From assembly GCA_017651625.1 (NCBI GenBank), contig JAGCCP010000030.1, positions 62,001-126,000 on the forward strand: DNA of 64,000 bases, written 5' to 3'. Position 1 is the first letter of the stretch; each line of letters opens with the position of its first letter. A model generated the notes under the pieces. That model made no database searches. It was not told where the DNA came from and worked only from the letters and a program-made list of their open reading frames with translations. The position numbers were made by a program, and so were the translations under genes. Below, one piece after another: positions 1 through 7,436 of this stretch. This DNA is from Candidatus Ruminimicrobiellum bubulum. Lineage in GTDB: Bacteria > Elusimicrobiota > Endomicrobiia > Endomicrobiales > Endomicrobiaceae.

Positions 1-1
1 A

Positions 2-208
2 GATTGTAATAATGTTTTAGAATTTACTTCTACCGATGACAGTAAAAAATCGGATTTAATAGTATCTGTCGACGGACAGGAAAATTATATTTTAGATAAA
101 AATAAAAAAGTTAAAATAAAGATGTTTTCAAAAAAAGCAAAACTTATAAGAGACAGAAACTATTCTTATTTTGGTACTCTTAAAACAAAATTAAAGTGGG
201 GAGTTTAG
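2..208 (+). CDS. nadK: NAD kinase, C-terminal end (partial)
   Basis: An open frame enters from the left edge and stops with TAG at 206-208, giving 68 residues. It contains VSVDGQ, then a basic stretch KVKIKMFSKKAKLIRD and ends YFGTLKTKLKWGV. VSVDGQ followed by a basic beta strand and a terminal 'Y...L..KL.WG' is the typical C-terminus of NAD kinase, which phosphorylates NAD to NADP in the cytoplasm. The gene lies 5 bases upstream of recN, a pairing common in bacteria, which supports the call. The catalytic GGDG region lies outside the window, so the identification rests on the tail and the context. Confidence 0.72.
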   Translation, partial: DCNNVLEFTSTDDSKKSDLIVSVDGQENYILDKNKKVKIKMFSKKAKLIRDRNYSYFGTLKTKLKWGV

Positions 209-213
209 ATTAA

Positions 214-1869
214 GTGCTTACCACATTAACCGTGAAAAATTATGCTCTTATAGAAAGTATTACGATAGATTTCAAAAAAGGACTTACCGTTATAACAGGT
301 GAAACCGGTGCCGGGAAATCTATAATTATGGATTCGATTGATTTGTTATTGGGTGCAAGAGCAAGTACAACCATAATAAGAACCGGAACAACTTTTTGTT
401 CGGTTGTTGCGGAATTTAATATTTCAAATAATTTTAATGTAAAAAATATTCTTTCCGAACTGTCTATAGATGCTGACGATGAAATCATAATAAGAAGACA
501 AATAGATGTTGCCGGAAAAAGTAAAGCTTTTATTAATGATGTTTCCGTTAGTGTAAACACTCTTTCTAACATAGGAAAACATTTGGTTGATTTTTATGCA
601 CAACATAAAAGTAACATGTTGTTTGAACAAAGTTATCAAAGACAAATCGTCGACAATATGGCAGGCAATGATTCTTTGTTGGAACAACTTTCCGAAAAAT
701 ATGATGAATTCGAAAAATTAAAGAAGACTAAAGAAGAAATAGAAAAAGCCAATACCGACAGAGAAAGATTGTTGGATTTGTACAAATATCAAATAAACGA
801 AATAAACAAAGCAAATTTGAATTCCGACGAGGAAGGAAAAATCGATCAGGAATTGCCTAAATTAAAAAATGCGGAAAAAATAAAAAATGTTACTAACGAA
901 ATGTTAGCTGTATTGTATAAACAGGATCATTCGGTTATGGATAATCTGTCCGTAATAAACAAACAAATTTCTCTTTTAGAAAAATACGGAGTAAATATTG
1001 AAACTATTTCCGAAAATATAAATTCGGCAATCAGTGAAATAGACGATGCTTACAAAGAAATTGAAAGTTTATCAAACAATATGGATGCTTCTCCGGAAAA
1101 ATTGGACAGTATGCAGGAAAGACAACAATTGATAAAAAAATTAAAGGCAAAATACGGCAAAGATATACAAGAAATTATCGACTATGGGGAACAATTGGAA
1201 GAGAAAGTAAAAGATCTTGAAAACTATGACGTAAATATTGATAAAATTCAAAAAGAAATAGATGCGGTACTAAAAGAAATTATAAAAATTTGTACACAAA
1301 TATCCGATAAAAGAAAAAAAGTAGCAAAAAAAATATCCAAGCAAATTATATCCGAACTTGCGGATTTGAATATGAAAAATTCTCAATTTGAAATTGAGAT
1401 AAAAGAGGGAGATATATCAAGAACGGGATTTGATGATTTGGAATTTATGTTTAGTGCAAATAAAGGAGAAGCATTATATCCTTTAGCCGATGTTGCTTCC
1501 GGCGGAGAAATTTCCAGAGTATTATTGGCATTATCGACCGCGATATCCGGTAATTATAATGTTGATACTATTGTTTTCGATGAAATAGATACGGGAACAA
1601 GCGGAAAAACAGGGGAAAAAATCGGTAAAAAATTGAAAAGTTTATCGAAAGAAAGACAAATTATTTCCATTTCTCATTTGGCTCAAATTGCTTCAAATGC
1701 AGATAATCATATAAAAATATATAAAGAAGCCGAAAACGGCAGAAATATAACGAAAGCTAAAGTTTTAAACGATAAAGAAAGAGTAGAAGAAATAGCAAAA
1801 ATCATTTCCGGTGAAAAAGTAACGGAACATGCCATAAAACATGCCGAAGAAATGCTAAGCGACAATTAA
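214..1869 (+). CDS. recN: DNA repair ATPase RecN (SMC-like)
   Basis: RecN is an SMC-family ATPase that acts early in recombinational repair of double-strand breaks. The 551-residue protein, near the usual length, has a Walker A motif GETGAGKS at residues 29-36 and a long central coiled coil rich in Lys/Glu (about 150-390). The ABC signature SGGEISRVLLAL and the Walker B VFDEIDTGTSG follow in the C-terminal lobe. A GTG start is chosen because a GGGGAG ribosome site lies about ten bases upstream and the protein then begins exactly at the conserved first beta strand (LTTLTVKNYALIES). It sits directly behind nadK and is probably co-transcribed with it. The gene is convergent with greA, with a repeat element between them. 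Confidence 0.96.
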   Translation: MLTTLTVKNYALIESITIDFKKGLTVITGETGAGKSIIMDSIDLLLGARASTTIIRTGTTFCSVVAEFNISNNFNVKNILSELSIDADDEIIIRRQIDVAGKSKAFINDVSVSVNTLSNIGKHLVDFYAQHKSNMLFEQSYQRQIVDNMAGNDSLLEQLSEKYDEFEKLKKTKEEIEKANTDRERLLDLYKYQINEINKANLNSDEEGKIDQELPKLKNAEKIKNVTNEMLAVLYKQDHSVMDNLSVINKQISLLEKYGVNIETISENINSAISEIDDAYKEIESLSNNMDASPEKLDSMQERQQLIKKLKAKYGKDIQEIIDYGEQLEEKVKDLENYDVNIDKIQKEIDAVLKEIIKICTQISDKRKKVAKKISKQIISELADLNMKNSQFEIEIKEGDISRTGFDDLEFMFSANKGEALYPLADVASGGEISRVLLALSTAISGNYNVDTIVFDEIDTGTSGKTGEKIGKKLKSLSKERQIISISHLAQIASNADNHIKIYKEAENGRNITKAKVLNDKERVEEIAKIISGEKVTEHAIKHAEEMLSDN

Positions 1870-1890
1870 CAAGCATTTTACTGTTTTTTT

Positions 1891-1951
1891 GCTTATAGTT
1901 TGATTTCTTTGCCGTTGCAAATCTTCTAATCTTCCAATCTTCTATTCTTCC
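1891..1951 (-). repeat. Dispersed intergenic element, copy D
   Basis: Read on the minus strand, this gap carries GGAAGAATAGAAGATTGG then AAGATTAGAAGATT, followed by TTTGC-AACG-GCAAA. The same word array and a TTTGC/GCAAA hairpin occur at 21935-21990, 50457-50578 and 54965-55112. It lies between the convergent recN and greA genes. It also holds the word CTTATAGTTTGA, resembling the element at 17025-17187. Function unknown. Confidence 0.7.
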
Positions 1952-1958
1952 GTAGTGT

Positions 1959-2423
1959 TTATCTCGTGATTTTTACTATTTCAAATTTCATGGTTCCCGC
2001 AGGAAGTTCTACATCAACTTTGTCTCCTGCTCCATGTCCCAATAATCCTTGTGCGAGTGGAGAACCGATAGAAATTTTCATTTCGTTAGGATTTGCTTCT
2101 TCTTCATCTACTATAGCATATTCATATTCATCACCGTCTTCATCTTTTATTGTTACGGTAACACCTATGAATACTTTATTTGGATCTATATTTAATTCTT
2201 CAATAATTTTTGCTCTTGAAAGTTTTGAGTCTATTTCAGCAATTCTTTGCATAAGATTTGTTAATGCCTCTTTTGCGGCATGATATTCCGCATTTTCTCT
2301 TAAATCGCCGTGTTCTCTTGCTCTTGCTATTTCATCTTGTATTTGAGGTTTTCTTTTTTGTAATCTGTCTAATTCTTCTATAAGTTTGTTTCTTCCGTCT
2401 CTGGTTAAATAAATTTCACCCAT
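1959..2423 (-). CDS. greA: Transcription elongation factor GreA
   Basis: GreA rescues backtracked RNA polymerase by stimulating cleavage of the nascent RNA through the secondary channel. The 154-residue length is typical. The N-terminal coiled coil begins MGEIYLTRDGRNKLIEELDRLQ and holds the family signature around residues 15-50 (REHGDLRENAEYHAAKE), including the acidic tip. The C-terminal FKBP-like domain ends with SPLAQGLLGHGAGDKV. It follows ispG by 18 bases and is probably the last gene of the rseP-ispG-greA unit. Confidence 0.96.
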   Translation of the reverse strand: MGEIYLTRDGRNKLIEELDRLQKRKPQIQDEIARAREHGDLRENAEYHAAKEALTNLMQRIAEIDSKLSRAKIIEELNIDPNKVFIGVTVTIKDEDGDEYEYAIVDEEEANPNEMKISIGSPLAQGLLGHGAGDKVDVELPAGTMKFEIVKITR

Positions 2424-2441
2424 TTTTTTCTCCTAATATAA

Positions 2442-3512
2442 TTAAATTGATTTTTTATACATTGATAAAAGTTTTTTTACCCATTTATCTTCGGGAACTT
2501 TACAAATAATTTTACCTTTTTGGAATAAAATACCTTCGCCTATTCCGCCGGCTATTCCGAAATCAGCTTCTTTTGCTTCTCCCGGACCGTTTACAACACA
2601 TCCCATAACGGCAATTTTAATATTTTTCTTTGTGTTTTTGTTGTGAACTTTTGATAATGCAGCTTCAAGTTCGTCGACGATTTTTATTAAATTAACTTTT
2701 GTTCTCGAACAAGTCGGACAAGATATTACTTCAACACCTGTCGATCTTAATCCTAAAGATTGTAATATTTGATATGCAACTCTGACTTCTTCTACCGGGT
2801 TTGCGGTAAGAGATACTCTTATTGTATCACCTAAACCTTGTGCAAGCATTATTCCGAGTCCTACCGAAGATTTTATTGTTCCTCTGAAAATGGAACCTGC
2901 TTCGGTAATTCCCAAATGCGTGGGATAATTTCTTTTTGAAGCAAAAAGTTTGTATGCTTCTACAGTTGTTTCTACGTCTGAGGCTTTGAGAGATACGGCT
3001 ATATCTCCGAAATCACAATCTTCCAAGATCTTTACATGTTCTATGGCTGCTTTTACAAGAGCTTTTGCTTTATCTTTTGTAGTTGAAAAATCGTGAACTT
3101 CTTTCAATGAACCGGCATTAACACCTATTCTTATGGGAATATGTGCTTTTTTAGCCTCTTTTACAAGTTCCATAACTTTTTCTTTTGAACCTATATTGCC
3201 GGGATTTATTCTTAATTTATCAACACCTTGTTTTATAGATTCTATTGCCAGTCTGTGGTCGAAATGAATATCCGCAACTAACGGAATTTTTATGTTTTTC
3301 TTTATAAGTTTTATGTTCTTTGCACATTCTATATCCGGAACGGAAACTCTTATTATTTCACATCCGGCATCTTGTAACTGTTTTATTTGTTTAACGGTTG
3401 CTTTCCAATCTCTTGTATTTGTGTTTGTCATAGATTGAATTGCAATAGGATTTCCGCCACCTATTTTTACACCGCCGACATTTATTACTTTTGTTTCTTT
3501 TCTCGTAAACAT
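2442..3512 (-). CDS. ispG: 4-hydroxy-3-methylbut-2-enyl diphosphate synthase IspG
   Basis: IspG (GcpE) converts MEcPP to HMBPP in the MEP isoprenoid pathway using a [4Fe-4S] cluster. The protein has 356 residues. It shows the N-terminal TIM-barrel hallmark NPIAIQSMTNTNTRD, the substrate region LRINPGNIG, and the cluster ligands in SCPTCSRTKVNL and MGCVVNGPGEA near the C-terminus. It has the short bacterial form without the plant/chlamydial insert. The gene starts 11 bases after rseP ends; rseP-ispG adjacency is widespread and marks a conserved operon. Confidence 0.97.
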   Translation of the reverse strand: MFTRKETKVINVGGVKIGGGNPIAIQSMTNTNTRDWKATVKQIKQLQDAGCEIIRVSVPDIECAKNIKLIKKNIKIPLVADIHFDHRLAIESIKQGVDKLRINPGNIGSKEKVMELVKEAKKAHIPIRIGVNAGSLKEVHDFSTTKDKAKALVKAAIEHVKILEDCDFGDIAVSLKASDVETTVEAYKLFASKRNYPTHLGITEAGSIFRGTIKSSVGLGIMLAQGLGDTIRVSLTANPVEEVRVAYQILQSLGLRSTGVEVISCPTCSRTKVNLIKIVDELEAALSKVHNKNTKKNIKIAVMGCVVNGPGEAKEADFGIAGGIGEGILFQKGKIICKVPEDKWVKKLLSMYKKSI

Positions 3513-3522
3513 TTTGTACCTT

Positions 3523-4578
3523 CTATTTGAACAGTTTTCCTATACCTAATCTTATTAAATCACTGTATGTAGCAAACAAGAATATTAATAATATTAATCC
3601 CAAACCGATATAATTGTATATTGAGATTACTTTTGTGCTGATTCTTTTTCTTATAATACCTTCCACCAAGAATAAAACTATCATTCCTCCGTCAACCAAA
3701 GGAATAGGAAGTAAATTAAAAAGTCCCAAAGCAACAGAAATAACAGCTAACAATCTTAAATAACTTTCAAAACCGGCTTTTGCCGAATTAGCCATAAATT
3801 GTATAACACCTACCGGTCCTGCGACTTCCGGCTTTTCCCATTTTATTAATTTATCCCATAAATATTGCAATGTAAATGTTGTTTGGTATATTACAGTATA
3901 ACAGGAAAAAGAAATTGTTTCAAAGAATGGTAGTTTCTCTTTTATTACAAGAGGTTGTATACCTAACATACCATTTCCCGTAGTAGGATTTTTATCCAAT
4001 ACGAAATTAAATTCCAATTCAGTATCATCTCTTAAAACTTTCAAATTGACATCCTTTTCTGCTTTATCTTTTATGTTTTCAATTAATGCATTCCAATCTT
4101 TTATTTCTACATCATTAATAAAAGTAATTTTATCATTAATTAACAATCCGGCTTTCTGAGCACAAGAATCTTTAGCTAAAGCTCCTATTTTTGCTTCGTC
4201 TGATATTGTTGCCGTACCCCATAAATTGAATATAAAAGCAAATAAAAAAATCGCAAAAATATAATTCATTAACGGACCGGCAAATATTATCATGATTTTT
4301 TTATAAAAAGGTAACGATAAAAATTCGTCTTTTTCGCCTTTTGCTTCATCGGGATTTTCTCCTGCCATTGCAACCATTCCGCCCAATGGAAACAAACAAA
4401 CGGAATATCTTGTTTCGCCTTTTGTAAAGCCCCATATTTCTTTCCCGAAACCGAGAGTAAATTTTAGAACTTTAACTTTATAAAATTTTGCAACTGAAAA
4501 ATGTCCGAGTTCGTGTATGAATACCAAAAAACCCAACCCGAAAATAACGGCAATAATTTGAAGAAGAAACGTTATCAT
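3523..4578 (-). CDS. rseP: Site-2 protease RseP / M50 family zinc metallopeptidase
   Basis: This intramembrane protease of the RseP/SpoIVFB family usually cleaves anti-sigma factors or signal-peptide remnants in the inner membrane. The first transmembrane helix carries the zinc site HELGH (FIHELGHFS, about residues 21-25), and the C-terminal helix carries LLPIPLVDGG, whose Asp is the third zinc ligand. A single PDZ domain lies between (KIGALAKDSCAQKAGLLINDKITFINDVEI). At 351 residues it is the one-PDZ form; E. coli RseP has two. It leads the rseP-ispG-greA run. An inverted repeat lies about 45-70 bases upstream of its start. Confidence 0.93.
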   Translation of the reverse strand: MITFLLQIIAVIFGLGFLVFIHELGHFSVAKFYKVKVLKFTLGFGKEIWGFTKGETRYSVCLFPLGGMVAMAGENPDEAKGEKDEFLSLPFYKKIMIIFAGPLMNYIFAIFLFAFIFNLWGTATISDEAKIGALAKDSCAQKAGLLINDKITFINDVEIKDWNALIENIKDKAEKDVNLKVLRDDTELEFNFVLDKNPTTGNGMLGIQPLVIKEKLPFFETISFSCYTVIYQTTFTLQYLWDKLIKWEKPEVAGPVGVIQFMANSAKAGFESYLRLLAVISVALGLFNLLPIPLVDGGMIVLFLVEGIIRKRISTKVISIYNYIGLGLILLIFLFATYSDLIRLGIGKLFK

Positions 4579-4621
4579 TATAATACTCCTTTAATATCCT
4601 TAAAACAAAAAAACAATAATA

Positions 4622-4646
4622 CAAGATTTTATGTTGATAAATCTTG
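4622..4646. promoter_or_regulatory. Perfect 8-bp inverted repeat in the divergent rseP promoter region
   Basis: CAAGATTT and AAATCTTG flank a 9-base spacer, between rseP (minus) and the divergent membrane protein gene (plus). It is followed on the plus strand by a run of A. This could be an operator or a leader hairpin of the rseP transcript; I cannot tell which. Confidence 0.4.
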
Positions 4647-4686
4647 CAAAAAAAAATATTATTAAATTGTAAAAATTATATCATTT

Positions 4687-5241
4687 TTGATTTTACAAAT
4701 AAATACCGGAGAATATAAAATTAATAATATTTGGATACTACTTAAAAGAAGTTTAACCATATGGCTTTTTCCTATATTTATTGTAAGTTTTTTGTTTAAT
4801 GAAATTACAATATCTGACGGATATCTTTTGGGAATATTACTTTTTTACATAATATTTATAACTTTAAATTATTTCGGAAGCAATAAGATTGTTTTTTTTA
4901 TCGATAAGATAATTTTGCTGTTTCTGTCCTTGCTTATATTTGCAAACAATAGAATATCAATTGAGACATTTTTTTTCAGTGTGATTGCATTAAGTTTTTT
5001 AGTGGCACTTGTATACGTAATTGCTTTTTTTTATTACAAGAAACATAATAAGAATTTTATTTTAAATTTTTCTAAACTCAGCAATTTTATAGAGTTAATT
5101 TTAGCTGTATCTATAGTGTTTTTCGGAATAAAAAACATTATTGTTACAAATATTTTGTTTTTTGCAATGTGTGATATTTTCTATAAAATAGTGATATTAT
5201 CGATAATTTTTAATTTAAAAAAAAGATTTAGTATTCAATAG
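4687..5241 (+). CDS. Polytopic membrane protein of unknown function
   Basis: This 184-residue open frame is almost entirely hydrophobic. I count about five or six membrane segments, for example LTIWLFPIFIVSFLF, LLGILLFYIIFITL, IILLFLSLLIFA, FFFSVIALSFLVALVYVIAFF and a long C-terminal pair. I recognise no family. The start is uncertain: the frame offers only a TTG (4687) and no clear ribosome site, and no ATG occurs until near the C-terminus. It is divergent from rseP and its end overlaps the convergent 102-residue membrane protein by 14 bases. The transmembrane pattern makes a shadow frame unlikely. Confidence 0.55.
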   Translation: MILQINTGEYKINNIWILLKRSLTIWLFPIFIVSFLFNEITISDGYLLGILLFYIIFITLNYFGSNKIVFFIDKIILLFLSLLIFANNRISIETFFFSVIALSFLVALVYVIAFFYYKKHNKNFILNFSKLSNFIELILAVSIVFFGIKNIIVTNILFFAMCDIFYKIVILSIIFNLKKRFSIQ

Positions 5242-5536
5242 AAATGGCAAAAATTATAAAATCCAATATGTAACAAAATATAGTGAATAGTCCCCAAAAC
5301 ATAAATCTTTTATAAGTTTTTAATTTTGCTAATCTTGCAAAAATAATATAAATTTGTGTAATAATTTTTGATAATAAGTACGAAGCAATAACAACTGATA
5401 TAAAGATAATAAACAGGTCTAGAACAAAGTTGTTGAGAATTCCTACCAAAATAATTTGTTGGTTTATAAAATAGAACAAGAATATACAAAAAATAAAGTG
5501 TATTATAAAAAATAATAATTTATGTTTATAAAACAT
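5228..5536 (-). CDS. Small membrane protein of unknown function
   Basis: A 102-residue protein with three probable membrane segments: LLFFIIHFIFCIFLFYF, FVLDLFIIFISVVIASYLL and FMFWGLFTIFCYILDFIIFAI. A short basic linker (ARLAKLKTYKR) separates the last two. Its ATG overlaps the end of the upstream TPR gene by 11 bases, so it is probably translationally coupled to it. That suggests the two proteins work at the same membrane site. No family recognised. Confidence 0.6.
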   Translation of the reverse strand: MFYKHKLLFFIIHFIFCIFLFYFINQQIILVGILNNFVLDLFIIFISVVIASYLLSKIITQIYIIFARLAKLKTYKRFMFWGLFTIFCYILDFIIFAISIEY

Positions 5537-6506
5537 TTTCAGATAGTTCCTTTAGTTCTCTTAAAGCATCATCGTTACCGCAATAAGCTGATCTTTGTAA
5601 ATGTTCGATGGCTTTTGTTAATTCATTTGTTTTTTTATAAGCAATTCCTATATAAAAATTAATGATTTCTTCGTTAGGTTCTATTTTTAATGCCTTTTCG
5701 TACCATTCAATTGCAGCGGCATATTCATTATTTTCAAAATATAAATTACCTATTTGATAGTAAGGATAAATGTAATCCGGACTTATTTCTATTGCTTTTT
5801 TATAATATTCTTCCGATTTTTCAAAGTTACTTTGTTCTCTGTATATTTCCGCAATTTTGTAATATGCGGATATATAGTTTTTATTTTCTTTTAATGCTTT
5901 TTCATAATAATTCATAGCATCTTCAAATCTTCTTTGTTTAAAATATGTATTTGCTATAAAACCGTAAAATTCACTGGAATTATCAATATCTTCCATAGAA
6001 GCTTTTTTATACCATTGTCTTGCATATTCGAATTGTCTTTTTCGTTCATAAATTGCCCCTAAGAATTTATAGGATGATTTATTTCTGGGATCCAGTTCAA
6101 TGCTTTTTTTCAAATATTCAATAGGAATTCTAAAATCTTTTTTATCGATGCCGTTTATCATTTTTAAGTAATAAGCATATGCAAGTAAATAGTACATTTC
6201 GGAAGAAGGGGGGAGATCTTTTTCCATTCGATGCAAAAGTTCAATTGCCTTTTCATCGTAACCTGTACGAATTAATGCGGTTGCCGCATTTATATAGATT
6301 TTTTCATCGGTTACATCCATAGAAATAATTTTTTTATAGTATCTTATTGCTTGGATATATTCTTCATTTTTAAAATAATGCGTTGCTTTATGTATAAAAC
6401 CGTCAACGGTATATTTCTGATTTTGATGTTTATAATATACCGTACACAAAATTATGAAGACAGCAGTTACTAATATACTGAAAATAAAATTTTTTCTTAC
6501 AAACAT
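5526..6506 (-). CDS. Membrane-anchored tetratricopeptide-repeat protein
   Basis: The 326-residue protein has an N-terminal membrane anchor (FIFSILVTAVFIILCTVYY, about residues 6-24). The remainder is a series of about seven or eight 34-residue TPR units, with typical stretches such as AIRYYKKIISMD, AYYKIAEIYREQSNFEKSEEYYKKAIEISPDY and AIEWYEKALKIEPNEE. TPR arrays are scaffolds for protein complexes; here the array should face the periplasm if the N-terminus is a signal anchor. It probably forms a unit with the overlapping small membrane protein. The partner and process are not visible from sequence. Confidence 0.9.
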   Translation of the reverse strand: MFVRKNFIFSILVTAVFIILCTVYYKHQNQKYTVDGFIHKATHYFKNEEYIQAIRYYKKIISMDVTDEKIYINAATALIRTGYDEKAIELLHRMEKDLPPSSEMYYLLAYAYYLKMINGIDKKDFRIPIEYLKKSIELDPRNKSSYKFLGAIYERKRQFEYARQWYKKASMEDIDNSSEFYGFIANTYFKQRRFEDAMNYYEKALKENKNYISAYYKIAEIYREQSNFEKSEEYYKKAIEISPDYIYPYYQIGNLYFENNEYAAAIEWYEKALKIEPNEEIINFYIGIAYKKTNELTKAIEHLQRSAYCGNDDALRELKELSENVL

Positions 6507-6585
6507 ACTATAATTTTATAAAATAAAAGTTCTTGATACAAATAAAAAAAAAATGTATAATTAACTTCATTATTTTATAGCAGAT

Positions 6586-6672
6586 GGAGAGATGGCCGAG
6601 TTGGTTTATGGCACTAGTCTTGAAAACTAGCGTAGGGTTTCCTTACCGGGGGTTCGAATCCCTCTCTCTCCG
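6586..6672 (+). tRNA. tRNA-Ser (anticodon TGA)
   Basis: The acceptor arms GGAGAGA and TCTCTCC pair, the D-arm starts TGGCCGAG, and the anticodon stem-loop CTAGT-CTTGAAA-ACTAG gives anticodon TGA. A long class II variable arm and a canonical GGTTCGAATCC T-arm follow. The discriminator is G; CCA is not encoded. A run of T directly downstream is a likely terminator. Confidence 0.96.
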
Positions 6673-6710
6673 TTTTTTTTGTTTCCAAAAAATAAGGAGT
6701 ATCTAAAAAT

Positions 6711-7067
6711 ATGTCACAAGAAGAATATATAGAACCGGAAATAGTTAACGATAAACTCGAACAAGAACATAAAACCATTGAAGAAAAAAACAGCAAGAAA
6801 AAGTTTTGGTCATATATTTTTCTTATAGCTGCAATGATTTACGGGGCAATACCTACGGATATTCTTCCCGATATGCCTGTTATCGGTTGGATAGACGATT
6901 TTGTTATAGGTAGTGCCGCACTTACAAATTTCGTTCAACAACAATTTTTTCAAACAAACGAAGCTGTTAACAAATTGTTAAAAACAATAAAGTTTATTTT
7001 AATAGCTTTAGCCGTCCTTATAACCCTTGTAGTAATATTATTAATAACACTCATAGTTAAAAGTTAA
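6711..7067 (+). CDS. DUF1232 (YkvA-like) membrane protein
   Basis: The 118-residue protein has a charged N-terminal tail, then the DUF1232 signature IYGAIPTDILPDMPVIGWIDDFVIGSAAL (about residues 45-73). This is the 'P.D..PD..P..G..DD' core of YkvA-like proteins, whose function is not known. A C-terminal hydrophobic helix (ILIALAVLITLVVILLITLIV) ends the protein. The ATG follows AAGGAG with good spacing. It lies just downstream of tRNA-Ser and upstream of a DUF486 gene. Confidence 0.85.
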   Translation: MSQEEYIEPEIVNDKLEQEHKTIEEKNSKKKFWSYIFLIAAMIYGAIPTDILPDMPVIGWIDDFVIGSAALTNFVQQQFFQTNEAVNKLLKTIKFILIALAVLITLVVILLITLIVKS

Positions 7068-7103
7068 AATTTTTTAATTTATTTTGATATAATATTTTGC
7101 ATT

Positions 7104-7433
7104 ATGAAAACGATTATATTGTTGGGCTTTTCAAATATTTTTATGACTTTTGCATGGTATTGGCATTTAAAATTCGACAACATAAAAATGTGGAAGTTAA
7201 TTCTTATTTGTTGGGCGATAGCTTTTGTAGAATATTGTTTTATGGTTCCTGCTAACAGAATAGGATATACACAATTTAGTGCGGCACAACTAAAAACAAT
7301 ACAAGAAGTAATTTCGTTGGTGGTGTTTTCTTTTTTTTCCGTTTTATATTTACATGAATCTATGAAATGGAATTATATTGTCGGGTTTGCTTTTATAGTT
7401 CTTGCCGTATTTTTTATATTTCATAAATGGTGA
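7104..7433 (+). CDS. DMT-superfamily DUF486 membrane protein
   Basis: A 109-residue protein with four membrane segments, matching the DUF486 (COG3169) family, small relatives of the drug/metabolite transporter superfamily. Recognisable positions are the opening helix ILLGFSNIFMTFAWYWHLKF, the motif AFVEYCFMVPANRIGY, and the segment FSAAQLKTIQEVISLVVFSFFSVLYLHE. The transported substrate is unknown. It ends 3 bases before ygiQ and is probably co-transcribed with it. Confidence 0.85.
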   Translation: MKTIILLGFSNIFMTFAWYWHLKFDNIKMWKLILICWAIAFVEYCFMVPANRIGYTQFSAAQLKTIQEVISLVVFSFFSVLYLHESMKWNYIVGFAFIVLAVFFIFHKW

Positions 7434-7436
7434 TAA

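Noticed and set aside
1966-2283. 105-residue plus-strand frame
   Set aside because: Antisense shadow of greA; composition follows the greA codons.
6614-6796. 60-residue minus-strand frame over tRNA-Ser and the DUF1232 start
   Set aside because: It crosses a complete tRNA gene and the ribosome site of the next gene, and has no family signature.
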